Source: an uncultured Pseudomonadota bacterium | Lineage (GTDB): Bacteria; Pseudomonadota; Gammaproteobacteria; Steroidobacterales; Steroidobacteraceae | Direction of reading: 5' to 3' | DNA length: 64,000 nucleotides | Assembly (NCBI GenBank): GCA_903828595.1 | Contig: CAIKMS010000015.1 | Coordinates: 1-64,000, forward strand | Shown here: piece by piece, positions 54,520 through 62,419 of the stretch | How the letters are laid out: every line of letters starts with the position of its first letter | How positions within the stretch are numbered: the stretch's first letter is position 1 | Notes under the pieces: model-generated | What the model saw: only the letters and a program-made list of their open reading frames with translations | Database searches by the model: none | What the model was told of the DNA's origin: nothing | Translations under genes and position numbers: made by a program

Positions 54520-55473
54520 ATGCGCTCAATGAATATCGTGGTCCTCGGTGGAAGCGGATTTGTCGGCTCCCATCTTTGCGCTCGACTGGTTACCGACGGC
54601 CATAACGTTAAGGTCATCACTCGCCGCCCCGAGCGCGCCGTAGCCTTACGAGTGCTGCCAGGTCTGAGCCTCATTCGTGGCGATGTTCATCATTTGCCCA
54701 CGTTAATTAGTGCTACCGAAGGCGCGGATGTGTTGATCAACCTGGTCGGCATACTTAACGAAAAGGGCCGATCTGGAAAAGGCTTCGAGCACGCCCACTT
54801 TGAACTGGCCCACAAAACGCTGATTGCCTGCCAAACTTCCGGAGTGGGTCGATTACTTCATATGAGTGGCCTACCCGCCGCGCAGGACGGCCCCAGCCAC
54901 TATCTGCGCAGCAAAGGTCGCGCGGAAGCTGAAATCCGTCACTCGCCCAACACCGTTGCCTGGACCATCTTCAGACCATCGGTGATCTTTGGGCCTGGTG
55001 ATTCATTCTTAAACCGGTTTGCCGGTCTGTTGCGCCTGCTGCCGGTCATGCCTCTGGCGCGGATCAACGCCAAACTCTCGCCCGTCTATGTTGAAGACGT
55101 GGTCAGCGCTTTTATCAAAGCGCTGCATGACCCAAGCACTGCCTACCAGTCTTATGATTTGGGTGGTCCGAACGTCATGACGCTGGGTGACACCGTGCGT
55201 TACGTACAGCACCAATTAAAGCTGCACAGAATCATTTTCGGACTCCCCGATAGCCTGGGTTTTCTACAGGCGGCGCTGATGGAGTTTTTGCCCGGCAAGC
55301 CCTTATCGGTAGACAACTACCGCTCACTTGCCGCACCGAGTGTTTGCGCCAGTGATGGCTTAGCGGCGTTAGGCATTAAGGCCACGGCCCTTGATGAGGT
55401 CGTGCCGTTATATTTCGGGAAGAGCCGACTGTCAGCAAGCTTAGATCAACTACGTACGCAGCGGCGTGCCTGA
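54520..55473 (+). CDS. NAD(P)-binding SDR, NDUFA9-like
   Basis: Atypical short-chain dehydrogenase of the complex I NDUFA9/YcfA-like group. The nucleotide loop is IVVLGGSGFVGSHL near residue 5; then INLVGILNE, YLRSKGRAEAEI (YxxxK), FRPSVIFGPGDSFLNRFA and SPVYVEDVVSAF. The substrate is unknown. The ATG at 54520 (317 residues) has AAAGG seven bases upstream, better than the ATG at 54502. A TATACT -10-like element lies at 54481-54486. Confidence 0.9.
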   Translation: MRSMNIVVLGGSGFVGSHLCARLVTDGHNVKVITRRPERAVALRVLPGLSLIRGDVHHLPTLISATEGADVLINLVGILNEKGRSGKGFEHAHFELAHKTLIACQTSGVGRLLHMSGLPAAQDGPSHYLRSKGRAEAEIRHSPNTVAWTIFRPSVIFGPGDSFLNRFAGLLRLLPVMPLARINAKLSPVYVEDVVSAFIKALHDPSTAYQSYDLGGPNVMTLGDTVRYVQHQLKLHRIIFGLPDSLGFLQAALMEFLPGKPLSVDNYRSLAAPSVCASDGLAALGIKATALDEVVPLYFGKSRLSASLDQLRTQRRA

Positions 55474-55502
55474 CGACACGCCGCACTCAACCCGGACGCT
55501 GC

Positions 55503-56342
55503 CTATAAGACAGTGCCAGCAAACAAACTGGTGGCGCTGCCTGCGACCCATACCGCGCTGTGACTATCTTGACTAATATAAACACGCCCGCGACGACCCA
55601 GCCGCGTGCCTTGGGCTGCGACATACGGGGCCTTGATACGGCCGCTAGCCAGCAGCCACTGGGCGACCGAGGCATTCAAACTACCGGTGACAGGATCCTC
55701 TAGCACGCGACCATTCGGGTCCGAGAAAAAAGCCCTCACCTCTACAGCTGTGGAATGGCCCGGAGCGTACGGACCTACAACCCCTAGATCCAATCGTCGA
55801 TGATGTTCACCGTGCGGCTCTAGCGCCAACACCGCCTCGGCTGATGCCAGCAACACAGCAATCCAGCCAGGGCCGTTATCAGCCCATTGAATATCGATGA
55901 TCTCGGCGCGATCAATCCGCAAAAACTGCGCCACCTCATGGGCAGTGGCTTCATCGACGGCGCCACCTCGCAGCAAGGCGGGCGCTGCAAACGCCAGGCG
56001 GTCATCGACACGGCGTATGGGCACTAAGCCCGCGCCGCATTCCTGAATAATCTGCTGCGGATTGCGCGGTGTGTTTCCCGCAGCCAACCAAGCGTGGCAG
56101 GTGCCGATGGTGGGATGGCCAGCAAAGGGCATTTCACGGTCTAACGTAAAGATGCGTACACGGTAGTCGGCTTGCTCTGTAGTCGGTGGCAGCAAAAACG
56201 TGGTTTCTGAGAGGTTGAGCCATCGTGTAATGGTCTGCATCTGATCCGTATCCAAGTCGGTAGCGTCAAACACCACGGCTAGCGGATTACCCGAATACGG
56301 CTGATCGTGAAATACATCCACTAACTGAAAAGCCCTAGTCAT
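55503..56342 (-). CDS. PhzF-family isomerase/epimerase-like protein
   Basis: 279-residue two-domain protein of the diaminopimelate-epimerase fold. Family features: FQLVDVFHDQPYSGNPLAVVFDA at the start, the active Glu in LNLSETTFLLPP (near residue 47), MPFAGHPTIGTCHAWL and the C-terminal DPVTGSLNASVAQWL. There are no phenazine genes here, so the substrate is unknown. Confidence 0.92.
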   Translation of the reverse strand: MTRAFQLVDVFHDQPYSGNPLAVVFDATDLDTDQMQTITRWLNLSETTFLLPPTTEQADYRVRIFTLDREMPFAGHPTIGTCHAWLAAGNTPRNPQQIIQECGAGLVPIRRVDDRLAFAAPALLRGGAVDEATAHEVAQFLRIDRAEIIDIQWADNGPGWIAVLLASAEAVLALEPHGEHHRRLDLGVVGPYAPGHSTAVEVRAFFSDPNGRVLEDPVTGSLNASVAQWLLASGRIKAPYVAAQGTRLGRRGRVYISQDSHSAVWVAGSATSLFAGTVL

Positions 56343-56467
56343 GATGCCGTCCTCATTTTTTAGCCTGGATACCTTACACGGTGCCAGCTTGAAGGCCCGG
56401 CGTCTAGGCAGTGAGATGTTGGACTTAAAAGATGCAGGGACGACTCAACCCACCCTAGAATAGCGTC

Positions 56468-57595
56468 ATGAAAATCTATCTAGTGGGTGGTGCTGTTCGC
56501 GATGCTTTGCTGGGCATACCCGTCAAAGAGCGGGATTGGGTGGTTGTAGGGGCGACTCCTGAACAACTGCTAGATGCGGGCTACACGCGGGTTGGCAAAG
56601 ATTTTCCGGTGTTTCTTCATCCGCAAACACATGAGGAGTACGCACTCGCGCGGGTGGAACGCAAAACAGCGCCAGGCTATCACGGTTTTTCGATGCAGTT
56701 TTCACCGCAAGTCACGCTGGAAGAAGACTTGCGTCGTCGCGATCTCACTATCAATGCCATGGCGCAAAGCGACCAAGGTGAAATCATCGATCCCTATGGC
56801 GGCCGAGAGGATATTTCGCGACGCCTGCTACGCCATGTTTCCGAGGCATTTAACGAAGATCCGGTGCGAATACTGCGGGTAGCGAGATTCGCCGCACGCT
56901 TTAAGCCCATGGACTTTCAGGTCAGTCCAGACACTCTGCAGCGTATGAGTGCGATGGTTCTATCCGGCGAAGCCGCAGCCTTGGTGGCTGAACGTGTTTG
57001 GACGGAAACCCACAAGGCCCTGCAGGAATCTAGGTCGGATGTGTATTTTGAAATCCTAGCGGCGTGCGGTGCGCTCGTGGTTGTTTACCCAGAAATTGAT
57101 GAGCTGTATCGCGTCAGCTTAGCCTGGGCTGGTGCTTGCGAGGCTCTCCACTGCAGCGCTGAACTGAAACTGGATGCAAAAACTCGGTTTGCGGTGCTGT
57201 TGTGCGAACTCGGTTCAATCCGTGCCACCGAGCAGTTGTGTGCACGTGGAAAGGTGCCAAACGATTGCCGCGACCTGGCTTTGGTCATGCTGCGACTACG
57301 CGCGGCTGCCGCGCAAATCCCTGAATTAACCGCAGAAGATCTGTTGTTGGTGCTGGAAAGCTGCGACGCCTGGCGTCGTGCGGATCGCTTCAGCGAGGCG
57401 CTTAAGGGGTTAAGCGCGTGCCAAATTGAACAAAGCCGCTTAGAAGGCTTACGGCAGGCTCAACAGCTGACCGGCCAGGTCGCACTGACGGCTGAGCAGC
57501 GCGCGGGGCTAAACGGGCCAGCGATTGGGGCTGCCGTGCGGGCCCGCCGCCTATCGGCGCTGCAGGCGTTACTCGTCGCTCATGCGACCCATTAA
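56468..57595 (+). CDS. cca: CCA tRNA nucleotidyltransferase with degenerate HD region
   Basis: Adds or repairs the 3' CCA of tRNAs. The catalytic head has YLVGGAVRDALLG, ERDWVVVGATPEQL (the metal-binding DxD region) and RRRDLTINAMA, followed by the tRNA-recognition motif DPVRILRVARFAARF (near residue 135). E. coli Cca carries a C-terminal HD phosphohydrolase; the matching region here reads RFAVLLCELGS where HD enzymes have a His-Asp pair, and the HxHE metal site is not seen. The length is 375 versus about 412. The last four bases overlap the convergent midA gene. Confidence 0.94.
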   Translation: MKIYLVGGAVRDALLGIPVKERDWVVVGATPEQLLDAGYTRVGKDFPVFLHPQTHEEYALARVERKTAPGYHGFSMQFSPQVTLEEDLRRRDLTINAMAQSDQGEIIDPYGGREDISRRLLRHVSEAFNEDPVRILRVARFAARFKPMDFQVSPDTLQRMSAMVLSGEAAALVAERVWTETHKALQESRSDVYFEILAACGALVVVYPEIDELYRVSLAWAGACEALHCSAELKLDAKTRFAVLLCELGSIRATEQLCARGKVPNDCRDLALVMLRLRAAAAQIPELTAEDLLLVLESCDAWRRADRFSEALKGLSACQIEQSRLEGLRQAQQLTGQVALTAEQRAGLNGPAIGAAVRARRLSALQALLVAHATH

Positions 57596-58770
57596 AGCCG
57601 ACTAGAAAAATCTCGCAGGCGAAATCCACGCGGCACTTCAACGCCTTTAGATAGGGCCAAACATTTAAAACGCTCGCCCATCTCACCAGGTAAAACCAGC
57701 GTCAGCGCCGCCTGTCGCAGGCTCAAACTTTTTAGCGGATCGGCGTGCTTAAGATGGCGAGCCAGAGCACTATCAAATCCCGTGTCCATTAAAAAATGCG
57801 CCTGGCTGGTGTAGCCAGCCACATCCAGGCCTGCCTGAGTGCCAGCCTCAGCCAATCCAGTAAAATCCACCCACGCGGTGACGTCCTGCAGACCCAGCAA
57901 CACAAACGGATCCGCGTGCAATCGATGACGATAAAAGCACGCTAGCGTGCCGTCGTCTCGCTGATCGTTGTAGTACTCCACTCGCGGCAATCCATAGTCA
58001 ATCAAAAACACGGCGCCGCGCTGCAGACTTTGCGCAAGCGACGTAATCCAACGCGGTGCCAAGAGCGACACCTCGCTAACAAAGCCCTCGGGTAATCGCT
58101 CACCACGGGCCTGCTCGATAGCGTCAACGGCCAAGCACAGAGCGTCTGAGGCGGGGCGAGGCGACCATCCAAAACCTTGAGCGGTCGCGATCACACCTAA
58201 CTCCATCACACTAGATTCCAGGCGCGAAAAACGCTGCACCGGCAAGGCGTCCGCCACTTCGTTAGCGAGTATCACCCCACAGAACCCCGAATCCGGTAGC
58301 CGGTCGCGCCAGATCACTCGATCACGAATGGATGCCGGAAGCTGAGCTAAACAGCGCTGCTGGCGCTCCCGCAGATCGGCGCTGATCTCAAGAATTTCAT
58401 AGGATTGGGGCAGACAGTCGCGTCGGTGCAACTCGCAAAGCACATCGAAGGCTAAGCGCCCAGTGCCCGCCCCTAACTCCAGCACAGACCCGCCTCCTAA
58501 CTCGCTGAGCACGCCCGCTAAGGCATCGGCCGCGCAACAGCCGAAGACCGGAGACAATTCGGGGGCTGTGACAAAGTCACCGGCTTGACCGAGCTTCGCC
58601 GAACCGGCGGAGTAATAGCCTAAGCCGGGCGCGTACAGGACCAAATCCATGTAACGCTCAAAGGACAACCAGCCCTGATTAGCCGCCAACTCGGCGCTAA
58701 TCATCGCCTGCAGGCGCGCGCTGTGCGCCTCCTGCTGATGATCGGGTTGCGGAAGGTCTACTGGGATCAT
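57592..58770 (-). CDS. SAM-dependent methyltransferase, MidA/NDUFAF7 family
   Basis: 392-residue class I methyltransferase related to mitochondrial NDUFAF7, which modifies a complex I subunit. Motif I is VLELGAGTGRLAFDVL (near residue 102). The family block GWLSFERYMDLVLYAPGLGYYSAG and DFVTAPELSPVFG and ILANEVADALPVQRF are all present. The bacterial substrate is unknown. Divergent from folM. Confidence 0.9.
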   Translation of the reverse strand: MIPVDLPQPDHQQEAHSARLQAMISAELAANQGWLSFERYMDLVLYAPGLGYYSAGSAKLGQAGDFVTAPELSPVFGCCAADALAGVLSELGGGSVLELGAGTGRLAFDVLCELHRRDCLPQSYEILEISADLRERQQRCLAQLPASIRDRVIWRDRLPDSGFCGVILANEVADALPVQRFSRLESSVMELGVIATAQGFGWSPRPASDALCLAVDAIEQARGERLPEGFVSEVSLLAPRWITSLAQSLQRGAVFLIDYGLPRVEYYNDQRDDGTLACFYRHRLHADPFVLLGLQDVTAWVDFTGLAEAGTQAGLDVAGYTSQAHFLMDTGFDSALARHLKHADPLKSLSLRQAALTLVLPGEMGERFKCLALSKGVEVPRGFRLRDFSSRL

Positions 58771-58797
58771 ACGGGCATCTTCTTTTATACTAAGCGC

Positions 58798-59559
58798 ATG
58801 ATAGACAACCAGCCTACCGGTTTAGAAGGCCGCGTCGTGCTCGTCACTGGCGGCGCTCGACGCGTCGGGGCCGCGATCGTACGACAGGCTCATCAGGCCG
58901 GTGCACGTGTGGCGGTTCATCACTGGCGATCAACCGACGAGGCGGCGGCTCTGGTGAGCGAGCTAAATGGACAACGCGCAGGCTCTGCGCTGGCTCTAGC
59001 CGCCGACCTTCTGGATCCCATGGCACCGCAGCAGCTGGTTAGTCAGGTGCTGTCTCAATTCGGTCGGCTTGACGTCTTGGTGAACAATGCGTCCACGTTC
59101 TATCCCACGCCTGTCGGCAGCATCACCCTAAGCCAATGGGATGATTTAATGGGTACTAACTTGCGGGCTCCAGCCTTTCTGGCACAAGCAGCCACACCCT
59201 CTCTGACGCAATCCAACGGCTTAATTCTCAACCTCATCGATATCCACGGTTACCGACCCTTAAAGCAACATCCGGTCTACTGTGCCGCAAAAGCCGGATT
59301 AATCATGCTGACGCAATCCTTGGCTCGTGAGCTTGGGCCACACATTCGCGTGAATGGCATCGCACCAGGTCCGGTACTCTGGCCTGAACAAGTCATGGAC
59401 CAGCAAGTCAAAGAAAACATCATTGAGCGTACCGCGCTAAAAAGAGTCGGTTCACCGCAAGATATTGCCCGCACAGCGCTGTTCTTCATGACCGATGCGC
59501 CCTACATCACCGGCCAAATTCTGGCCGTTGATGGTGGCCGCAGCACCAGCGGGCATTAA
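58798..59559 (+). CDS. folM: Pteridine reductase / dihydrofolate reductase-like SDR
   Basis: Classical SDR of about 253 residues using NADPH. The TGGARRVG loop (residues 17-24) is the TGxxxRxG variant that marks pteridine reductases, followed by NNAS, a YCAAK catalytic motif (near 160) and DGGRSTSGH at the C-terminus. It can reduce dihydrobiopterin or dihydrofolate. It is convergent with folK-folB, which supports a folate or pterin role. The ATG at 58798 is used; upstream in-frame sequence overlaps midA. Confidence 0.88.
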   Translation: MIDNQPTGLEGRVVLVTGGARRVGAAIVRQAHQAGARVAVHHWRSTDEAAALVSELNGQRAGSALALAADLLDPMAPQQLVSQVLSQFGRLDVLVNNASTFYPTPVGSITLSQWDDLMGTNLRAPAFLAQAATPSLTQSNGLILNLIDIHGYRPLKQHPVYCAAKAGLIMLTQSLARELGPHIRVNGIAPGPVLWPEQVMDQQVKENIIERTALKRVGSPQDIARTALFFMTDAPYITGQILAVDGGRSTSGH

Positions 59560-59562
59560 GCC

Positions 59563-60045
59563 CTACAACTCTACCGGGGTCATCGGGTGTGCCGTTTGAT
59601 CGAACGCGGCCCACAGCTGCGCTATGGTCATGCCTTCGGTAGGGTGACGAACGTTAGGAGCAATCTCGCTTAACGGTCCGAGCATAAAAGCACGGCGCAA
59701 CAGGTCCGGGCGTGGCAGTTGAGCACCAGGAAACTGTCCCACCACCTCACCGTAGAGCAGTAAATCCAAATCCATACTGCGGGGCGCCCACTTCGCCGCA
59801 TCCCGTGGCCGTCCGCACGCAGTTTCCACGCGGTGCAGTGTTTGCAGTAGCTCGGGAAGTTCCAGCGCCGTGGTAAAGCCAACCACCAGATTGATGAAAT
59901 CCTCACCCTCAAAGCCGATAGCAACATTCGAATAGGCTCTGGATACAACGAAATTTTCAAACTCGTTACTCAGTAACTTCACCGCTAGCTGCAGATTGGG
60001 GCGCGGCTGCACATTGCTGCCCGCCGCCACGTATACCTGGCGCAT
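59563..60045 (-). CDS. folK: 6-hydroxymethyl-dihydropterin pyrophosphokinase
   Basis: Pyrophosphorylates hydroxymethyl-dihydropterin with ATP in folate synthesis. The start VYVAAGSNVQPRPNLQLAV, the YSN region and the signature RDAAKWAPRSMDLDLLLYG (near residue 88) are typical; about 160 residues. The ATG at 60045 gives the family start. A GTG at 60063 that overlaps the folB stop by four bases is also plausible. Confidence 0.94.
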   Translation of the reverse strand: MRQVYVAAGSNVQPRPNLQLAVKLLSNEFENFVVSRAYSNVAIGFEGEDFINLVVGFTTALELPELLQTLHRVETACGRPRDAAKWAPRSMDLDLLLYGEVVGQFPGAQLPRPDLLRRAFMLGPLSEIAPNVRHPTEGMTIAQLWAAFDQTAHPMTPVEL

Positions 60046-60059
60046 CACCGAGCCTGTAA

Positions 60060-60446
60060 TCACGGTGTGACCGCAACCGCGGGCCTGCGATCAGCTTGAG
60101 TCCGCTCAATCTGGACACCCACATCACGACTGCCGCGGATAGCACCAGGCTTATTCACCGACAGCTTCACCCAAGGCACCTCGAAATCCGCGAGGATAAT
60201 CTGCGCCAACTCCTCAGCCAGCGTTTCGACCAGTTCGAAATGGCTGGCTTCAATGAAGGCCAACACTCGCTTTGCCAGCGTTTTGTAGTCCAGTGTGTCT
60301 TCGATGCGATCAGTGGCCGCGGCGCGACGGATGTCAGCGGCCAACTCAAAGTCCAAACTAATTGTCTGCTTTACCTTGCGCTCCCAAGCGTAGATACCAA
60401 TGATGGCCTCAGCACGAAGATCCCGCAAAAAAATTCGGTCGCTCAT
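60060..60446 (-). CDS. folB: Dihydroneopterin aldolase
   Basis: Converts dihydroneopterin to hydroxymethyl-dihydropterin, the FolK substrate. 128 residues with IFLRDLRAEAIIGIYAWERKVKQTI, LDYKTLAKRVLAFIEASHFELVETLAEELA (catalytic Glu and Lys positions typical of FolB) and KLSVNKPGAIRGSRDVGV. ATG at 60446 has GAGGA six bases upstream. The gene is immediately before folK. Confidence 0.95.
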   Translation of the reverse strand: MSDRIFLRDLRAEAIIGIYAWERKVKQTISLDFELAADIRRAAATDRIEDTLDYKTLAKRVLAFIEASHFELVETLAEELAQIILADFEVPWVKLSVNKPGAIRGSRDVGVQIERTQADRRPAVAVTP

Positions 60447-60533
60447 AAAAGTCCTCAAGCACGGTCGCGACGCACTCGCGTACCTTGTTGTTACGATTTA
60501 AAACCCACACCGGCAACTTTGCACTCGCACACT

Positions 60534-61556
60534 TTAACTCTTCGCGGGCGGCACCAAATCCGCCACAGACCAACGAGCACGAGCCTCTATAGACAGATCA
60601 CTGGTTTCGCCGGCAACTAACCTTGCGTGCCCTGCCAGAGCAATCATGGCCGCGTTATCGGTGCAAAACTCAGCGCGCGGATAATGCACCTTTACGCCGC
60701 GTTCTGCCGCCTTGAGTCTTAACTGATCGCGTAGCCGTCGATTAGCGCCCACGCCACCGGCAATGACCAGCGTGCGCCGGCCCGTCTGACTCAAGGCACG
60801 CAGCGTTTTCGCTACCAACGTGTCCACAATAGCCGCCTCAAATCCTTGGGCTAAATCTGCGCGGGTCTGCTCGCTTCCATCGCAATTTCGTAGCGCCACC
60901 ACCGCCGCGGTCTTCAATCCACTGAAGCTAAAATCCAGCCCCGGTCGATCCAGCATCGGCCGCGGAAACTTAAAGACGCCGTCCCGCCCCGTCAGCGCCA
61001 ACCGGGCTAGCTCAGCTCCACCGGGATACGGCAGTCCTAATAATTTCGCTGTCTTATCAAAGGCCTCACCAGCAGCGTCATCCAAAGACTCGCCCAACAC
61101 CTGATAACAGCCCAGCGCCGCTACGTCGATCAACAGGGTGTGCCCACCCGACACCAACAGGGCCAAATAGGGGAAGCTTGGCGGATCCGCCTCCAGTAAC
61201 GGTGCCAGCAAGTGCCCTTCCAGATGATGTACGGCCACAGCCGGCAAGCCCCAGGCATAAGCCAGCGACCGGCCAAAACCCACACCCACCAGTAAAGCGC
61301 CGGCCAAACCTGGGCCCGCGGTGTAGGCCACACCGTCCAGATCCGCGCCGGTTAATCCGGTTTCGGCGAGTAACTCACGGGTTAACTGCGGCAATTTACG
61401 CACATGATCACGCGAGGCGAGTTCCGGAACCACTCCACCCCAAGGTGCGTGCAAAGCCGTCTGACTGTGCACCTTATGCGCCAAAAGCCCCCCAGCGGAG
61501 GCGTAAATCGCCACCGCTGTCTCATCGCAGGATGACTCTATTCCGAGTACTTTCAT
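60534..61556 (-). CDS. tsaD: tRNA N6-threonylcarbamoyladenosine transferase TsaD
   Basis: Forms t6A37 in ANN-decoding tRNAs with TsaB, TsaC and TsaE. The ASKHA-fold start [14 protein letters not shown], the metal-binding histidines in [16 protein letters not shown] (near residues 109-113) and the loop [11 protein letters not shown] and [16 protein letters not shown] are intact. 340 residues. Divergent from rpsU, the usual gammaproteobacterial arrangement. Confidence 0.97.
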   Translation of the reverse strand: MKVLGIESSCDETAVAIYASAGGLLAHKVHSQTALHAPWGGVVPELASRDHVRKLPQLTRELLAETGLTGADLDGVAYTAGPGLAGALLVGVGFGRSLAYAWGLPAVAVHHLEGHLLAPLLEADPPSFPYLALLVSGGHTLLIDVAALGCYQVLGESLDDAAGEAFDKTAKLLGLPYPGGAELARLALTGRDGVFKFPRPMLDRPGLDFSFSGLKTAAVVALRNCDGSEQTRADLAQGFEAAIVDTLVAKTLRALSQTGRRTLVIAGGVGANRRLRDQLRLKAAERGVKVHYPRAEFCTDNAAMIALAGHARLVAGETSDLSIEARARWSVADLVPPAKS

Positions 61557-61586
61557 GGCCTCATAGTACCGCGGCGAGGGGCCTCT

Positions 61587-61615
61587 TTGATTTTCATCTC
61601 AGAAATCCTTAAACT
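61587..61615 (+). promoter_or_regulatory. Promoter of the rpsU-yqeY-dnaG operon
   Basis: TTGATT (61587-61592) and TAAACT (61610-61615) are 17 bases apart, about 55 bases before the rpsU ATG. AGGAAGG precedes the start codon. Confidence 0.65.
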
Positions 61616-61670
61616 AATCGGCCTTTTAGCCGGGTCTTAATCCCGCGCAAGCCTAGGAAGGTCGACCCTA

Positions 61671-61880
61671 ATGCCGAGTGTACGTATCCGTGAGAATGAG
61701 TATTTCGATGCCGCCCTGCGGCGTTTCAAGCGCGCCTGCGAAAAAGCGGGTGTTCTGACGGAGCTACGGCGCCGCGAATTCTACGAAAAGCCAACCCAAG
61801 AGCGTAAGCGCAAGAAGGCGGCTGCCGTAAAGCGCCACCTGAAGCGTCAGTCTCGCGACACGATGCGCGCACCGCGTTAA
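61671..61880 (+). CDS. rpsU: 30S ribosomal protein S21
   Basis: Small basic protein of 69 residues (usual 70-71) that binds the 3' domain of 16S rRNA and aids initiation. [51 protein letters not shown] are diagnostic. First gene of the macromolecular-synthesis operon with yqeY and dnaG. Its stop codon lies in the loop of a 24-base palindrome. Confidence 0.97.
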   Translation: MPSVRIRENEYFDAALRRFKRACEKAGVLTELRRREFYEKPTQERKRKKAAAVKRHLKRQSRDTMRAPR

Positions 61881-61905
61881 CGCGGTGCGCTGGCTTAAAG
61901 GCCAG
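61867..61905 (+). terminator. Two stem-loops over the rpsU stop and yqeY leader
   Basis: GCGCACCGCG-TTAA-CGCGGTGCGC (61867-61890) is a perfect ten-base-pair stem whose loop is the rpsU TAA. It is followed at 61890-61905 by CTGGC-TTAAAG-GCCAG, whose loop carries part of the yqeY ribosome site. No T-run follows, so partial termination, processing or ribosome-dependent control are all possible. Confidence 0.55.
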
Positions 61906-61909
61906 TCTC

Positions 61910-62356
61910 ATGACCCTAAAAGAACGCATCACTGAGGACATGAAGTCCTGCATGCGCAGCGGAGAAAAAGACCGTCTCGGTCTGATTCGTATGCTGTTGT
62001 CTGCGATAAAGCAACGGGAAGTCGACGAGCGCATCGTGCTCGATGACAGCCAGGTGCTCAGCGTTGTTGAAAAAATGGTCAAAACTCGACGCGAGTCGGT
62101 CGTGCAATTCGAGGCCGGTAATCGGCCGGAACTGGCTGCCAAAGAAACCGCTGAGATCGCGTTGTTGCAGGCTTATCTGCCAACGCCGTTTAGCGCCGAA
62201 GAATTAGACGCGGTCATTAAGGCCGCCATTGAGTCCTCCGGTGCTACCTCCATGAAAGACATGGGCAAGGTCGTCGCCTGCGTAAAAACGGCGGCCGCAG
62301 GCCGTGCGGACATGAGCGCGGTCAGCGCTCGCGTTAAAGCCCTGCTGACTCCGTAA
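61910..62356 (+). CDS. yqeY: GatB/YqeY domain protein
   Basis: Free-standing homologue of the tRNA-binding tail of the amidotransferase subunit GatB; 148 residues, alpha-helical. The family blocks LKERITEDMKSCMRSGEKDRLGLIRMLLSAIKQ and LLQAYLPTPFSAEELDAVI and MGKVVACVKTAAAGRADMSAVSARVK are all present. Function uncertain; its position between rpsU and dnaG is conserved in many bacteria. Confidence 0.95.
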   Translation: MTLKERITEDMKSCMRSGEKDRLGLIRMLLSAIKQREVDERIVLDDSQVLSVVEKMVKTRRESVVQFEAGNRPELAAKETAEIALLQAYLPTPFSAEELDAVIKAAIESSGATSMKDMGKVVACVKTAAAGRADMSAVSARVKALLTP

Positions 62357-62360
62357 TTTC

Positions 62361-62391
62361 GATGAATCGCAGCCTTTGAGGCTGCATCATC
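62361..62391 (+). other. Hairpin between yqeY and dnaG
   Basis: GCAGCC-TTTGA-GGCTGC (62369-62385) makes a six-base-pair core stem, extended by GATGA and TCATC outside it. In E. coli the internal site before dnaG lowers primase expression relative to S21; this hairpin may do the same. Confidence 0.45.
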
Positions 62392-62419
62392 CAAAGAAAT
62401 TTAGCGGTATGCTTTAGTC

